From Petrosia ficiformis (Eukaryota; Porifera; Demospongiae; Haplosclerida; Petrosiidae), in contig OX345643.1 in assembly GCA_947044365.1 (NCBI GenBank), positions 4,606,001 through 4,670,000 on the forward strand: a DNA stretch of 64,000 nt. Reading direction: 5' to 3'. Below the pieces are notes generated by a model. That model made no database searches, was not told where the DNA came from, and was given only the letters and a program-made list of their open reading frames with translations. Of the stretch, positions 43,401-53,200 are shown one piece after another; within the stretch, counting starts at the first letter, position 1, and each line of letters begins with the position of its first letter. The position numbers were made by a program, and so were the translations under genes.

Positions 43401-46055
43401 GGTAGAGGAGGGGGCTCTAGCCCACAAAAAATCTGCACACCCCCCCACTTGAGGAGCCAAATAATTCGAGTGTACTACATAATAATATCACTGATTTTAG
43501 CTCTCAGATAGCACTTTGAGCAATCTCAGAGAGTCAAAATTAAATATTTGCTGGGAAATGCCCTCAGACCCCCCTCCCTAAGTGGATGGATCAATAATCG
43601 CACATCTTTTAATGTACCCTTTCAGCTCCCCCTGCCATTTTTTAAATCTTTTGTTTTATATTTGCATCTCCAATCACATTGTGCTGTACATTACCAGCTA
43701 TATATACTGCATTACAGGTACATTGTTTGATATGTGTGTGATACAACATAAAATGAGTTGACTAAACCAACATGTGTGCCTCTGAACTAGAGAGCAATTG
43801 ATATCCATTCACTGTTACATTCATGGAGCAATAAAGCTTAAACACAAGAAGTGTATATAAGACCACGACGAGGTGTATATAAGAGTGCAGGTGTATACGT
43901 ATAAGTTGCTTGAACATAATTTTATAGTTTATTGCTAATACATTTTGTGCATAACTTGTAGGAATGGATATGTTGCTAGTGTTTATTGAATCCACAAATG
44001 GAATTTTTCAGAACCATGAGAAATAAGTGGTATTTACTTTAGTGCTTGTGGCCTTAGTACCAAATAAGAGCACTGGACTCAACATTGCTAGCTGTAGCAA
44101 TGTAGAGTCCAGTGCTAGAGCTAGCAATAGGCTAGTGAAGCTGAACGTCAGGGAGACTATGCAAATGCTGAGGAGAAATATCATACAACCGTTACACTGA
44201 ATGTTGTTGGCATTAGCTTTGGTTTGCTTATCTTTGTGTTGATCATTTTAAGTTTTACACTTCCCCTTGCTAAATGAATTACACTGTATTATCGGTTTTT
44301 TTAAAATAAATTGTCATTCCCAAACATTTGTATTACTAGTTACAATATAATTTGTTGGAAAGTAGATAATCTGTAGACAGTGATAGTTCTGTCAGTATAC
44401 ATTTTTACATTGTCATCCATTATAGTTTTATTCTGAAATAAAACAAGAAAAAGTATCCCTATGATTGGTTTGTGGTGTCCAGCATTCAGTAATCATGGCT
44501 GACTTGATCATGCGACAATGCATACTTGCGCAGGTGGACACAAGAAAAATATATATAATTATATATATATATATAGATTCAACCCCGTGGAAGGGGATGG
44601 CCCAAGTGTCATAAAAATGTTTTTTTACGGCCTGTAGAGCCATCCCTATGATTGCTTTCAATGGGGTTGAATCTATATATATATAATTATATATATGTGA
44701 CCGAATTTGCGAAAATAAGGCTTATTGTATAATTATTAATTTTGAGATACGAGTGAAAATAGACAGTTATGGCTTACTCAGGCAATCACTGTTTTACTAC
44801 ATAAAAAGCTTCATATATATATATATAATAAAAACATTTTTAATAAAAATGAAGGAAGATGTAGAGACGTCAAAACCCAAAAAGCATGCGAACAAGGTTG
44901 GGAGGTTAACGTAGGACCTAAAATTAAACAAACCACTTCCTACATAAGTACTCACACTGCTATAAAGCAGAAAGAACGCTGCTTGTAGCTAAGTAGCTTA
45001 CGTAGAAACTAGAACTAACAAGTGTATATAGAGAAAAAAGTATCCCTATGACTGCTTTGTGGTGTCCAGCATTCAGTAATCATGGCTGACTTTATGATGC
45101 CTGAAACACATCAGGCTATTATAGTTATTATTTTGATTATCTACTCTGTTTACCTTAAGAACACTGTAGAACTTTAGAAGTATATTTCAGGTAGAATGGC
45201 TAGCTATTAGTTCCAGTTTCTACGTAAGCTACACAGCTTTCTTTCTGGTCTGTAGAGCTTGAGTGCGCGTTCTTTTACGCGCCACGCCCATTGATTGACC
45301 GAGCCCCCGGGAAGATGTAACTTCCTTAACTACGTATATAATGCATACTCGCGCAAGTGACACAAACATAATTAATTTAATTATATATATATATATAGTT
45401 CGAACCCGTGGCAAAGCAATCATAGGGATGGCCCTACGGGCCATAATAACTAGCTATTCTACCTGAAATATATTCCTAAAGTTCTACAAGGTCCTTTGAA
45501 AGGTAAGGAGAGTTGATACTCCAAATAATAACTATAATAGGCTGTTGTGTTTCAGGCATGATAAAGTCAGCCATGATTACTGAATGCTGGACACCACAAA
45601 GCAATCATTGGGATACTTTCTTCTCTATAAAATTATATCTTGTTATTTAACTGTTTCTTCCACTGGACAATAATTATCAATTTTTTGTTGTATGTATTTA
45701 TATCTTTCGGAGTTTCTCAAACTTTTAGTTAACTAAAGTAATATTAGGCTAACTAAAAGGGTTTTAGTTATAGTTATTACAGTAGATCATTAACTAAAAG
45801 TCAAAATACCAGTATTAGTTATTGGAAAACAAATTCCAATGGGCAGGGGTGAATGCCCCCCCTAAATGAAACTTTGGTGTGTATATTTATTCATATCTAC
45901 TGTAGGCTATAGAAGCTGAACACAGAGGAGATCTTGCCACTGCTTCTAAGAAAGATCGTTCAACTGTTTCACTTAATGTTGCTGCTGTTATCTTTGGGCT
46001 TGTTTTTATTTTGCTATGGGTCTTTCGGGGTTCGAGTTTCGTACATAATTTATGA
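31438..46055 (+). CDS. CD225/dispanin-family (IFITM-like) membrane protein, gene 1
   Basis: Six exons join in frame: 31438-31444, 31511-31563, 32761-32947, 38708-38769, 43175-43342 and 45906-46055 (627 bases, 208 residues). The first is a 7-base coding exon (ATGGAAG). Exons 2-4 encode a Pro/Tyr/Gln/Ser-rich cytoplasmic N-terminus with PGY-type repeats (GYPQLPGYHQPPGYYP). Exon 5 carries hydrophobic segment 1 (ITILVCIICSVFG...FCTIPAIF). Exon 6 carries the conserved loop (EAEHRGDLATASKKDRST) and hydrophobic segment 2 (LNVAAVIFGLVFILLWVF). The CxxPAI...A...GD..A......V.LN pattern is that of the CD225 domain; a dual-pass or re-entrant membrane topology is known for the family. Intron 3 contains the 5-kb hAT/piggyBac nest. 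Intron 5 contains a partial copy of gene 3, including an alternative last exon. The exact function is unknown. Confidence 0.8.
31588..31724. mobile_element. Small inverted-repeat element (MITE)
   Basis: Terminal GGTCAACTGGAATATAC-GCACC (31588-31610) and its complement (31701-31724) differ at two or three positions. The 137-base element lies in intron 2 of CD225 gene 1, 24 bases after exon 2. No coding capacity. Confidence 0.6.
31920..32358. repeat. 57-base minisatellite in CD225 gene 1 intron 2
   Basis: About seven units of ATACTTTATATTCTGTTC / TATAGTGGTGACATGAATAA, mostly 57 bases long with some shorter units. Because 57 is a multiple of three, the minus strand stays open for 118 codons as a 19-residue repeat. 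I do not think it is a gene. Confidence 0.85.
32478..32700. repeat. Interspersed repeat shared with 38,842-39,020
   Basis: The segment with CACCATTGGCCCAAAGAG and CTTATTTGGCACTG occurs here and again on the other side of the hAT nest, in the same orientation. No coding capacity is apparent. The short open frames across it are chance. Confidence 0.55.
32998..33232. mobile_element. hAT-type MITE, TAGTGTTG family, truncated
   Basis: The left end TTAGTGTTGTTTTAGTTAAC and the internal TTAGTTAACTAAAACTAAAA body are present; the right end is lost. It lies in intron 3 of CD225 gene 1, upstream of the hAT. Confidence 0.6.
33820..34747 (-). pseudogene. hAT transposase, C-terminal part with dimerisation domain
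   Basis: This is the continuation of the hAT coding frame after the piggyBac insertion. It opens KNVFTVLERKHIRLKK and runs through DIRWLSRM to the C-terminal hAT dimerisation motif (LTYPASTAQVERGFSTQN, with NRLG..HLDQLIRLKLN). The frame is open from the TTAA junction to the stop at 33820, a little over 300 codons. The apparent start at 34731 is a TTG and is only an artefact of the interruption. Confidence 0.88.
34752..37413 (-). mobile_element. piggyBac element nested in the hAT
   Basis: The ends are CCCTCTACTTCACAC and, inverted, CCCTATGATACACAT. Each abuts TTAA (34748-34751 and 37414-37417), the obligatory piggyBac target. Length is 2,662 bases. The transposase remnant reads leftward, the same direction as the host hAT gene. 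Confidence 0.93.
35159..37203 (-). pseudogene. piggyBac transposase, degenerate
   Basis: It starts MAKKYTCEDVV at about 37203. A frameshift near 37,160 leads to an acidic Ser-rich N-terminus (37179-36751), another frameshift near 36,750 leads to 36706-35987, then a TAA stop at 35984-35986 and 35983-35159 in the same frame. DDE_Tnp_1_7 landmarks are present. The three catalytic aspartates are expected in YWVLADITGY, VYVDNFYTSP and GGVDKSDQFI. The WKTTFFHLLDVAIVNSHIIY block and a C-terminal cysteine-rich end (RCIYCILHHR...CPDCHLVPALC) follow. Two frameshifts and one nonsense codon make it inactive as it stands. Confidence 0.88.
37302..38502 (-). pseudogene. hAT transposase, N-terminal part (BED-like finger and start of catalytic domain)
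   Basis: The first frame (38502-38074, likely start MAEPP at 38475) carries a C-x2-C...H zinc-finger region (VYCRDCKRAK...WKKEYLQRHF), typical of BED/TTF fingers of hAT proteins. Reading must then shift one frame near 38,165-38,190 to 38246-37302, which continues with LLDESNDISV, MFTSDDAAVMLGCNNGV and YHCVAHREALAV, the conserved D-x-A..M-G..NGV and HC..HR..AL blocks of hAT transposases. The true hAT coding sequence ends at the TTAA at 37414-37417. The one-base frameshift means this copy probably cannot make active transposase. Confidence 0.85.
38842..39020. repeat. Interspersed repeat, second copy
   Basis: This matches 32,478-32,700 with indels (CACCATTGGCCCAAAGAG, CTTATTTGGCACTG). It lies in intron 4 of CD225 gene 1 while the first copy lies in intron 2. 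Confidence 0.55.
39164..39378. mobile_element. Fold-back MITE
   Basis: Ends ATTAGTCTCGTCCCCAGAC and GTCTGGGTACGAGACTAAT are inverted. Inner TTCTTGGTCCAAG and CTTGGACCAAGAA also pair, so most of the 215 bases fold on themselves. No coding capacity. Confidence 0.65.
39379..40926. other. No gene recognised (CD225 gene 1 intron 4)
   Basis: AT-rich DNA with two fragments of the GAGTATCCCTATGATT family (39,480 and 40,512) bounding about 1 kb. The open frame at 40,679-40,909 shows no family motif. Confidence 0.45.
40927..41655. mobile_element. MITE of the CCTATGATTGCTTT family, carrying a nested MITE
   Basis: It begins CAAGTGTATATAGAGAAAA / CATCCCTATGATTGCTTT and ends AAAGCAATCATAGGGATG / GGCCCATAA. 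The middle contains the family blocks TTACTACG-type CGCATACTC, GCGCCACGCCCATTAATTG and ACTTCCTTAACTACGTATA. A separate 231-base element is inserted at 41344-41574. Confidence 0.7.
41344..41574. mobile_element. Pogo/Tc1-type MITE nested in another MITE
   Basis: Inverted ends CAGTGGAACCCC...GGGGTTCCACTG are flanked by TA on both sides (41342-41343, 41575-41576). Arms extend imperfectly through TTAACGACC / GGCCGTTATA. The end sequence resembles pogo-like mariner elements. Confidence 0.8.
41776..41859 (+). CDS. Possible first coding exon, unidentified
   Basis: ATG at 41776 opens 28 codons (MAVICSACSTSLNDARSRRN...) and ends GAA|GTAAGATG, a fair donor. A C-x2-C pair near the start could begin a zinc-binding motif. 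The surrounding 300 bases are GC-richer and CpG-richer than average. It lies inside intron 4 of CD225 gene 1, so it may equally be a fragment of an inserted element. No further exons recognised. Confidence 0.2.
42145..42370. mobile_element. Partial MITE of the CCTATGATTGCTTT family
   Basis: GTATCCCTATAATTGCTTTG followed by the middle block shared with 59,080-59,250 (CATTGCTGATGG, TGAAGTACCCCTTCAA). The right end is lost. Confidence 0.5.
43646..43717 (+). pseudogene. Truncated copy of CD225 gene 3 exon 3
   Basis: This matches the last 72 or so bases of the gene 3 exon at 58020-58190 (ending GCATTACAG|GTACATTG) but has no 5' half or acceptor of its own. The duplication continues through the intron to the exon at 44131 and on past 44,400, matching about 58,110-58,940. 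Confidence 0.65.
44131..44277 (+). CDS. Intact extra CD225 3' exon inside gene 1 intron 5 (possible alternative last exon)
   Basis: After acceptor GCTAGCAATAG, 48 codons plus TGA encode ASEAERQGDYANAEE... and a hydrophobic end SFGLLIFVLIILSF. The encoded residues are identical to the last exon of gene 3 (58670-58816). The phase (0) matches the donor of gene 1 exon 5 at 43342, so splicing would swap the C-terminal membrane segment of gene 1. AATAAA follows at 44305-44310. Either it is an alternative terminal exon or a duplicated remnant not yet decayed. Confidence 0.5.
   Translation, partial: ASEAERQGDYANAEEKYHTTVTLNVVGISFGLLIFVLIILSFTLPLAK
44440..44695. mobile_element. Internally deleted MITE of the CCTATGATTGCTTT family
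   Basis: It keeps GTATCCCTATGATTGG, TCAGTAATCATGGCTGACT and both ends, with TTCAACCCCGTGGAA and its inverted counterpart GGGGTTGAATCTATATA. It forms a short palindrome. Confidence 0.6.
45018..45640. mobile_element. MITE of the CCTATGATTGCTTT family plus inverted half-copy
   Basis: A full copy runs to about 45,448 (ends AAAGCAATCATAGGGATGG / CGGGCCATAA). It is followed by a reversed left half ending CACCACAAAGCAATCATTGG at 45,610. It lies in the last intron of CD225 gene 1. Confidence 0.65.
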
Positions 46056-46174
46056 AATGTGTATATTAAATCTGTACTACATCAGTTATTAAGTTTTAAA
46101 TCTTCTATTCATTAGAGCTCATTTTAGTATAAAGTAATATTTTATTTCAGTATTATTATTATTATTGCTGGACC

Positions 46175-46425
46175 TTCTGGTCTCGTGACACTACATTATT
46201 ATATTTGTGCAGTACATTATATTCAGCAGTATTTGTGCAGTACATTATATTCAGTTATGATTTTTATTTGAATAAAAAACAGTTTTATAAGCCACACCTT
46301 ATAAGCTCTACCTTAAATAGTGCAGTGCAGTACATTATATTCAGTTATGATTTTTATTTGAATAAAAAAACAGTTTTATAAGCCACACCTTATAAGCTGT
46401 ACCTTAAATAGTGCAGTTGCAGGTT
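46175..46425. repeat. Tandem repeat upstream of CD225 gene 2
   Basis: A block of about 110 bases containing CAGTACATTATATTCAG and GTTTTATAAGCCACACC occurs twice in a row just before the gene 2 start. The same GTTTTATAAGCCACACC block occurs once upstream of gene 3 (56,331), so it may be part of the shared promoter or 5' UTR. Confidence 0.65.
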
Positions 46426-46461
46426 TGTAACACACAACTACCATATGAAAAACATATCTTC

Positions 46462-47143
46462 ATGGAAAGTGAGTATATATATCTAGTATGTTGTAATGCA
46501 ATAGTTTATATTAATATGTCATTATCCAGGAACTAGAACCCCATCTCCACAGACTGGTGATCTACCAGATGTAAGTCAATGATTTTTATCTGAATAAGAT
46601 CTGTCTGTATTACATGTACAGTTGTTATTTAAATATTAATGGGGTATATAGAATCAATGTGTAGATAATTTATTTTAGTTGAGCTAAATCAATAACTTGC
46701 ATGGTTTTACATGTATGGTATGCAGGCACTCGAGGATATCATTACTTAACCTCACCCATTGCATTGGGTCCAGGTACAAACAATAAAACATGTAAAGTTA
46801 TTACTGATCACATGGATTTCACATTTGCAAACTATCACTATTGAAGTTGTACTTATAGCAAAAGTGTATAATAAATTAATATAACATCACTTGTTTGTAT
46901 ATAGATCTGATTGGCCATTTGTAACAGGATTATAATTAAACTATGTTTACATTATATATAATTACAGCTTATAGTAAAAATTGAAATACTAACTGTTGCA
47001 TAATATCAAGTTTGAAAACTGAATTTCAATACATTTACAATTTTACATGTAATTTTGATTGTTTAGAGAATCTATATTTTGTTATAATAATGTTGTCTAG
47101 CTATTTAAAACAGTATCGTTACAAGTGTCTGTGTGTTTATGTG

Positions 47144-47215
<72 letters not shown>

Positions 47216-50200
47216 GATCGAGTTGGTGCTAGGTAGTGTTGTTTTAGTTAACCATAACTATAACTAAAATCCCTTTTAGTAAGGCATTGTGACTTTTAGT
47301 TAATTAAACTATAACTAAATTACAGGTCTACTACAATAACTTATAACTAACTAAAATAATTGGTCAATAATGGACACTTTTATTTAGTTAACTAAAACTA
47401 AAACCCTTTTAGTAAGCCTAATATTGTTTAGTTTATTAAACTATAACTAAACGAAAAGTTTGAGAAACCAGGCATACTATAACTAAAAGTGGTCACTTAT
47501 GGTCACACTAAAACAACACTAGTGCTAAGCATGTCAAATAATTAGTATAGTAGATATATATATATATATATTTATTTATTTATTTATATTTATATATACA
47601 TAATTCTAATTATATATATAATTGATTGAATGCCAAAATCTTCTGCATTGAGTAGGCGAAAATAAGCAAAGCTTTCAAACATCTTTTTAATAATTAAATA
47701 GTAGACGAAAAGAGAGCTTGGGAAACAGGAGTAGGTATATGAAGTTGATACTGTTACCCTAATCCCTAAGTATGTTTATACATGATTTGCCAAGCCCCAT
47801 TTTCTATTCAGAGTTTCTGGTCAATATGATATACTATCCTAATTAGATTCATAATTGCTTTCTGTTCTTTGGGAATGTTTGTTTGGATTCTCATGGGTAT
47901 GTAATATCATACCCTGTGTTTACTGGATTTCATACAGAGACGTAGTTCTGGAACCTTAAAAAGTATCTTAATAAAAATGTAACAGTTAAACGAATTAGAA
48001 TAAAACACTTATACATATTTAACAGAGTATGAAATATTAGTCTATAACTATGTCCTATCATATTGACTGCACACTCTAGTAGGGTGCATGGCCTCCTTCT
48101 GTATGATTGTGTGTAAGGTCAAAAAACTAAAACCCTTTTAGTAAGCCTAATATTGTTTAGTTTATTAAACTATAACTAAACGAAAAGTTTGAGAAACCAG
48201 GCATACTATAACTATAACTAAAAGTGGTCACTTATGGTCACACTAAAACAACACTAGTGCTAAGCATGTCAAATAATTAGTATAGTAGATATATATATAT
48301 ATATATATTTATTTATTTATTTATATTTATATATACATAATTCTAATTATATATATAATTATTTGAATGCCAAAATCTTCTGCATTGAGTAGGCGAAAAT
48401 AAGCAAAGCTTTCAAACATCTTTTTAATAATTAAATAGTAGACGAAAAGAGAGCTTGGGAAACAGGAGTAGGTATATGAAGTTGATACTGTTACCCTAAT
48501 CCCTAAGTATGTTTATACATGATTTGCCAAGCCCCATTTTCTATTCAGAGTTTCTGGTCAATATGATATACTATCCTAATTAGATTCATAATTGCTTTCT
48601 GTTCTTTGGGAATGTTTGTTTGGATTCTCATGGGTATGTAATATCATACCCTGTGTTTACTGGATTTCATACAGAGACGTAGTTCTGGAACCTTAAAAAG
48701 TATCTTAATAAAAATGTAACAGTTAAACGAATTAGAATAAAACACTTATACATATTTAACAGAGTATGAAATATTAGTCTATAACTATGTCCTATCATAT
48801 TGACTGCACACTCTAGTAGGGTGCATGGCCTCCTTCTGTATGATTGTGTGTAAGGTCAAAAGAATTTCCTATACTTACTAATTAAGCGGTAATGTCTTTA
48901 TGTATAATTGCGAGTGTCATGAGTTGTCTGTCATCCCATGATATTCATGCTTGTAGGTATACCTATACCTACATTGTGTATTGCTGGTCCCACAGTTCTG
49001 ACTTTTAGAACTCCCTATAATCAATTGCTTATATATGTATTATTATAGATGTAGATGTAACAGTTAATTAACACACTCTTGCATGACATTAAGGCTTATT
49101 CTAACAACTTCTAATAATAGTTTACACAGTATTATAATCTACAACTCTCAAGAGTTTTACAATGTCTACTTCTAACAATTTATCTTTATATAGTTTTAAT
49201 GGATTAGGGCTTTTTCTAGGAATTGTTGATAGTATTGTAGTCTGACACTATTTAGCTATCTACGTACCCACAAGTAAAACTATGTTACAGTTTTCATGGG
49301 AGGGCATTTTCCAAGAATTATTGTTGTTGATAAGACGCTGAAGAATTTGCTAAACCTACTGTATATGTACGAGTGTTTGCGCTGTGCACTATCATTCCCT
49401 ACAGGTGTTTACAAATCTGCATGGTCTATATTAGACAGGCCCGTACGCATTATTTATTATTAATCAGACCAAAGGTTGTTGTTTGTTATGCATTGGCTTA
49501 CACTAGCCTCATCCCCTGGGGATGATAATTACTACGTACATATGCTCACACAAATGCTGTGGTCTTTTAAAAATGGGAGGGACCAAAAAATTGAAAAGAA
49601 GAAAAATTGATTGCACGTAAACCCCCCTTTTTAAATTGTTGCTTATGGGCATGATAGACAGAGTTCCACCCCTCAGAACTTCCTCATGATGACACAAATA
49701 ATATTGTACCTCACTAATCATTGTCTATATACTATTATGAACATTATGTCTACATTTGCTCTTCCATAGAAACCACCAGTTGATTCTGAATACCCACCAT
49801 CTACTCGACCTGAACGATATTCACAGGAATTAACCCAATCACCATATTCAGCCCAGCTTGCTCATCACCCTCAGCACTCATCTTCTGAAAGGTATCCTCC
49901 TCCTCCTTACTCGGGTCTTCAACATGATCCTCCTCAACATTTGGAGTACTCTTCACCTCAGGGAGGCTATCCATATAAAAATCCAGGTTAGTAATTCTAA
50001 TAATTATAATATATATATAGCACTAACCACAGATCCATGGTAACCATTTAATACGGTTAAGTGCTTATTATTCCGTATCAGACCTTTCAAGGTATATTAT
50101 TTATAGAAGTTGGCAGGTCTGATTTTCTAATTCATTTGCTAATAATTATTTATGAGAAGAATAAGTGACAGATGCTAAATCATGTACATGTAATATATGA

Positions 50201-53200
50201 GATGTTTATAGTCATATGGCAGTTCTTGACAGGGGCAGTTTTGGGGTGAAGGGGAGTCCAACGGGCTACGTAAAAATATTTTCAGAAATTTTTTTTTTTA
50301 CTATTGCTGAGTAAGCTCACATGTGGCATTTAGTCCTGATTCTTGAGAAACAGGTAGTCCTTTCAAGCTTGTAACTCGAACCCAACCCCTTCTCTAATAA
50401 TCCTAAATCTGTCATCTGTCCTCCTGGTTGGCTTCACCTCAGGTCACTAGAAACATTCTCATGGGTCTGATAAATGAGATAGAGACCAACCATACCATAA
50501 AATAGTAATAATTATACATTGATATGGAAAGCCATTGTTTAGTGAGCAATGCAGTAAGTGGCCCTGTGGTCTACATTGTATAGAATATGTACATGCCTAC
50601 AGTATACAAATAAAGGTACAGTAAGTGGCCCTGTGGTCTATATTGTATAGAATATGTACATGCCTACAGAACACAAATAAAGGGCATACATGTACAGTAT
50701 ACCTTAAGCTTACTTTAAACATTATTAATTTTAATGACTAACATAATAATCACTAAAATTAGTACATACAAACAAATAATATTCGTGATCGTTAATAATT
50801 TTTATTAAGCGTTTAGACATGGCTCACAAATTCCCTAAAATTATTACATGCTAAATCAAAGCTTTTAAAAATTGCTAAATTTTATGGACACAATAAATAG
50901 TAGGTATGCCATAAAAATCATTACTTGTATACAGTAATCTCTCAGTAGTTTCATTTCAGACTACCGTAGTTTTGACAGTAATTCCCATACTTATCAATTG
51001 AACAACACACTAGTGAGATCGTAATAACTGTACTATACTGACAGTAGAAATATGATAATTACTGTCACTGTATGGTGAATGTTTATTGACATAATAATAC
51101 TATAACACTGAAACAGGCATAAGTTGATTCGTAAACTTTTCAATATTCTTTAGCTGTTTATTATCATCCACAACAACCACCGCCACCACAGCATCATCAA
51201 ACAGTGAGTATCATCTATATGTTATAACAATGATCTCATTTCTGACCAATCAGATTGCATTGCTAAATTTGTTATAATAAGACACTTTGTTTGAGGAGCA
51301 CTCCTAACCCATTGTAGAAAACAAATAGCGTCATTGTGCATTTAGGGGGGAATTCTTGTTATGTTATTAAATAACTCAAAAAGTCTACTTTGAAACAACT
51401 CTGAAACTAAGTTAGAGTATCAACAATCATAACTATGTACAGTATGAATCATAATCATGTGTGTACATTAGTGTTGTTTTAGTTAACCATTACTATAACT
51501 AAAACCCCTTTTACTTTTAGTAAGACATTTTGACTTTTAGTTAACTAAACTATAACTAAATTACAGGTCTGTAGTAATAACTATAACTAACTAAAGCAAA
51601 AAATGGCAAATAATGGCCATTAGAAAAAGTAAAACCCTTTTTAAGCCTAGAATTATTTTAGTTAATTAGCTATAACGATAACTAAAATTATGATAAACTA
51701 GTCATACTATAACTATAACTAAAAGTGGTCATTATTGTCATAATAAGACAACACTAATGTACATGTACATGTACATATATTATTTAATATGTACATGTAC
51801 ATGTACATATATTATTTAATATGTACATGAATTGCTTTGTTCTCCATTGATTTTCAGTTATTCTTAATGCCTGTTTTTGTGGTACTTTGATACCAACAAT
51901 TGTTCATCATCTCTTGTTTATACGTACATGTAGCTCAATGATTGTTTTAGTAGTAGTGGCATTACAGTTGAGCTGCTTTTGAATGCTATATATATAGCAA
52001 CCCTAAATTAAAAGCATTTCCTGAAGGAGTGTACCCCAGCTTTCCCATAGTAGCTGTGTGCTTTCTATGATTGGTTTCTTCCCTCCCTAACAAAACTCCT
52101 GTATGGAATAAATTAATATTTTGATGTAACTTGAGGATGGGACCAATGAATGTCAAGGGAAGAGGGGTGGGGTCAGAGACTAGTATCGCAATGACTTTAT
52201 AATTAATGGAAGAAGACTTTTATTTTAATTCAATTCACGCATTTCATCTTAATAAAAAAAAATGGTCTCATATATCAGTGTTTCCCCCAGAATAAAATAT
52301 TAATAGCAGTGGAGTGACATCAGTGATACAGAACATTTGGTCAAAAATGTTCAATCAGTGTTTTAAAACACTGTTTTTTAGCATAAACTTTGAAATTAAA
52401 GGGTGGAGGGAGCAATACTAAAGGGTGGAGGGAGTAAGACTAAAGGGTGCGGTAGCACCATTGTTCCATCCTCTGCGGAAAACACTAGATATATGTACAT
52501 ACTGGCTGCTGATTATAAAAACTTTGGGAATTTTTGGAGGAGGAAGGAACGTTGCTGTAGTAATACCCCTCCTCCCCTGAATGAAACCCCGATTCTTATG
52601 TACCAAATGAATGTTTTGTTTTGCTCACTCAAAAACATTTGCGATGCATTGATTTGATCTGTTGTTTTCAGGCAGTCTGACATCTGATGTCTCATGTCTG
52701 ATGCTTGTACATACACATGTACCCCATGAACACTTTTATTGGTACATGAGAATTGAGAAGTTCAATATAACCAGTGTTCTCCCCAGGCTGTTTTGGCCTA
52801 GCGCTCCGCTATGCGTTATCCCCACAAGGGCTATGGGCCCCTAAGCGTACGTGCGGCAATTTTTCACGTGTGCGCATGCGCGTGCATAACCCATTGCCTC
52901 ACCCATTTTTACACGTGGTTTCTGAGAAAGACAGACAGTATGGTGAAGCCGTATTCAAATGGCTCTACTTGTGAGAGCTCCGTGTGTAGCAAGCACAGAT
53001 GATTTCAATTAAGGGATCTCCTCCAAGTGACTTTCTCTGTGATGCTGCTTGTGATATATAGGCACAGATGAAAAGAAGAAGAATCGATGTAACTCAGTAG
53101 TGAGCACTGACAATTACAGCAGTTACACAATGACTATGTTATTCACTCTTTTACATTCATTTCATTGTTGCTCTTATAAGTTATAATGAAACATTGAGTC

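Noticed and set aside
43263..43511. 82-codon frame starting MCVSFAVSLD
   Set aside because: It is a shifted reading of CD225 gene 1 exon 5 running into the intron; the exon's true frame gives the membrane segment.
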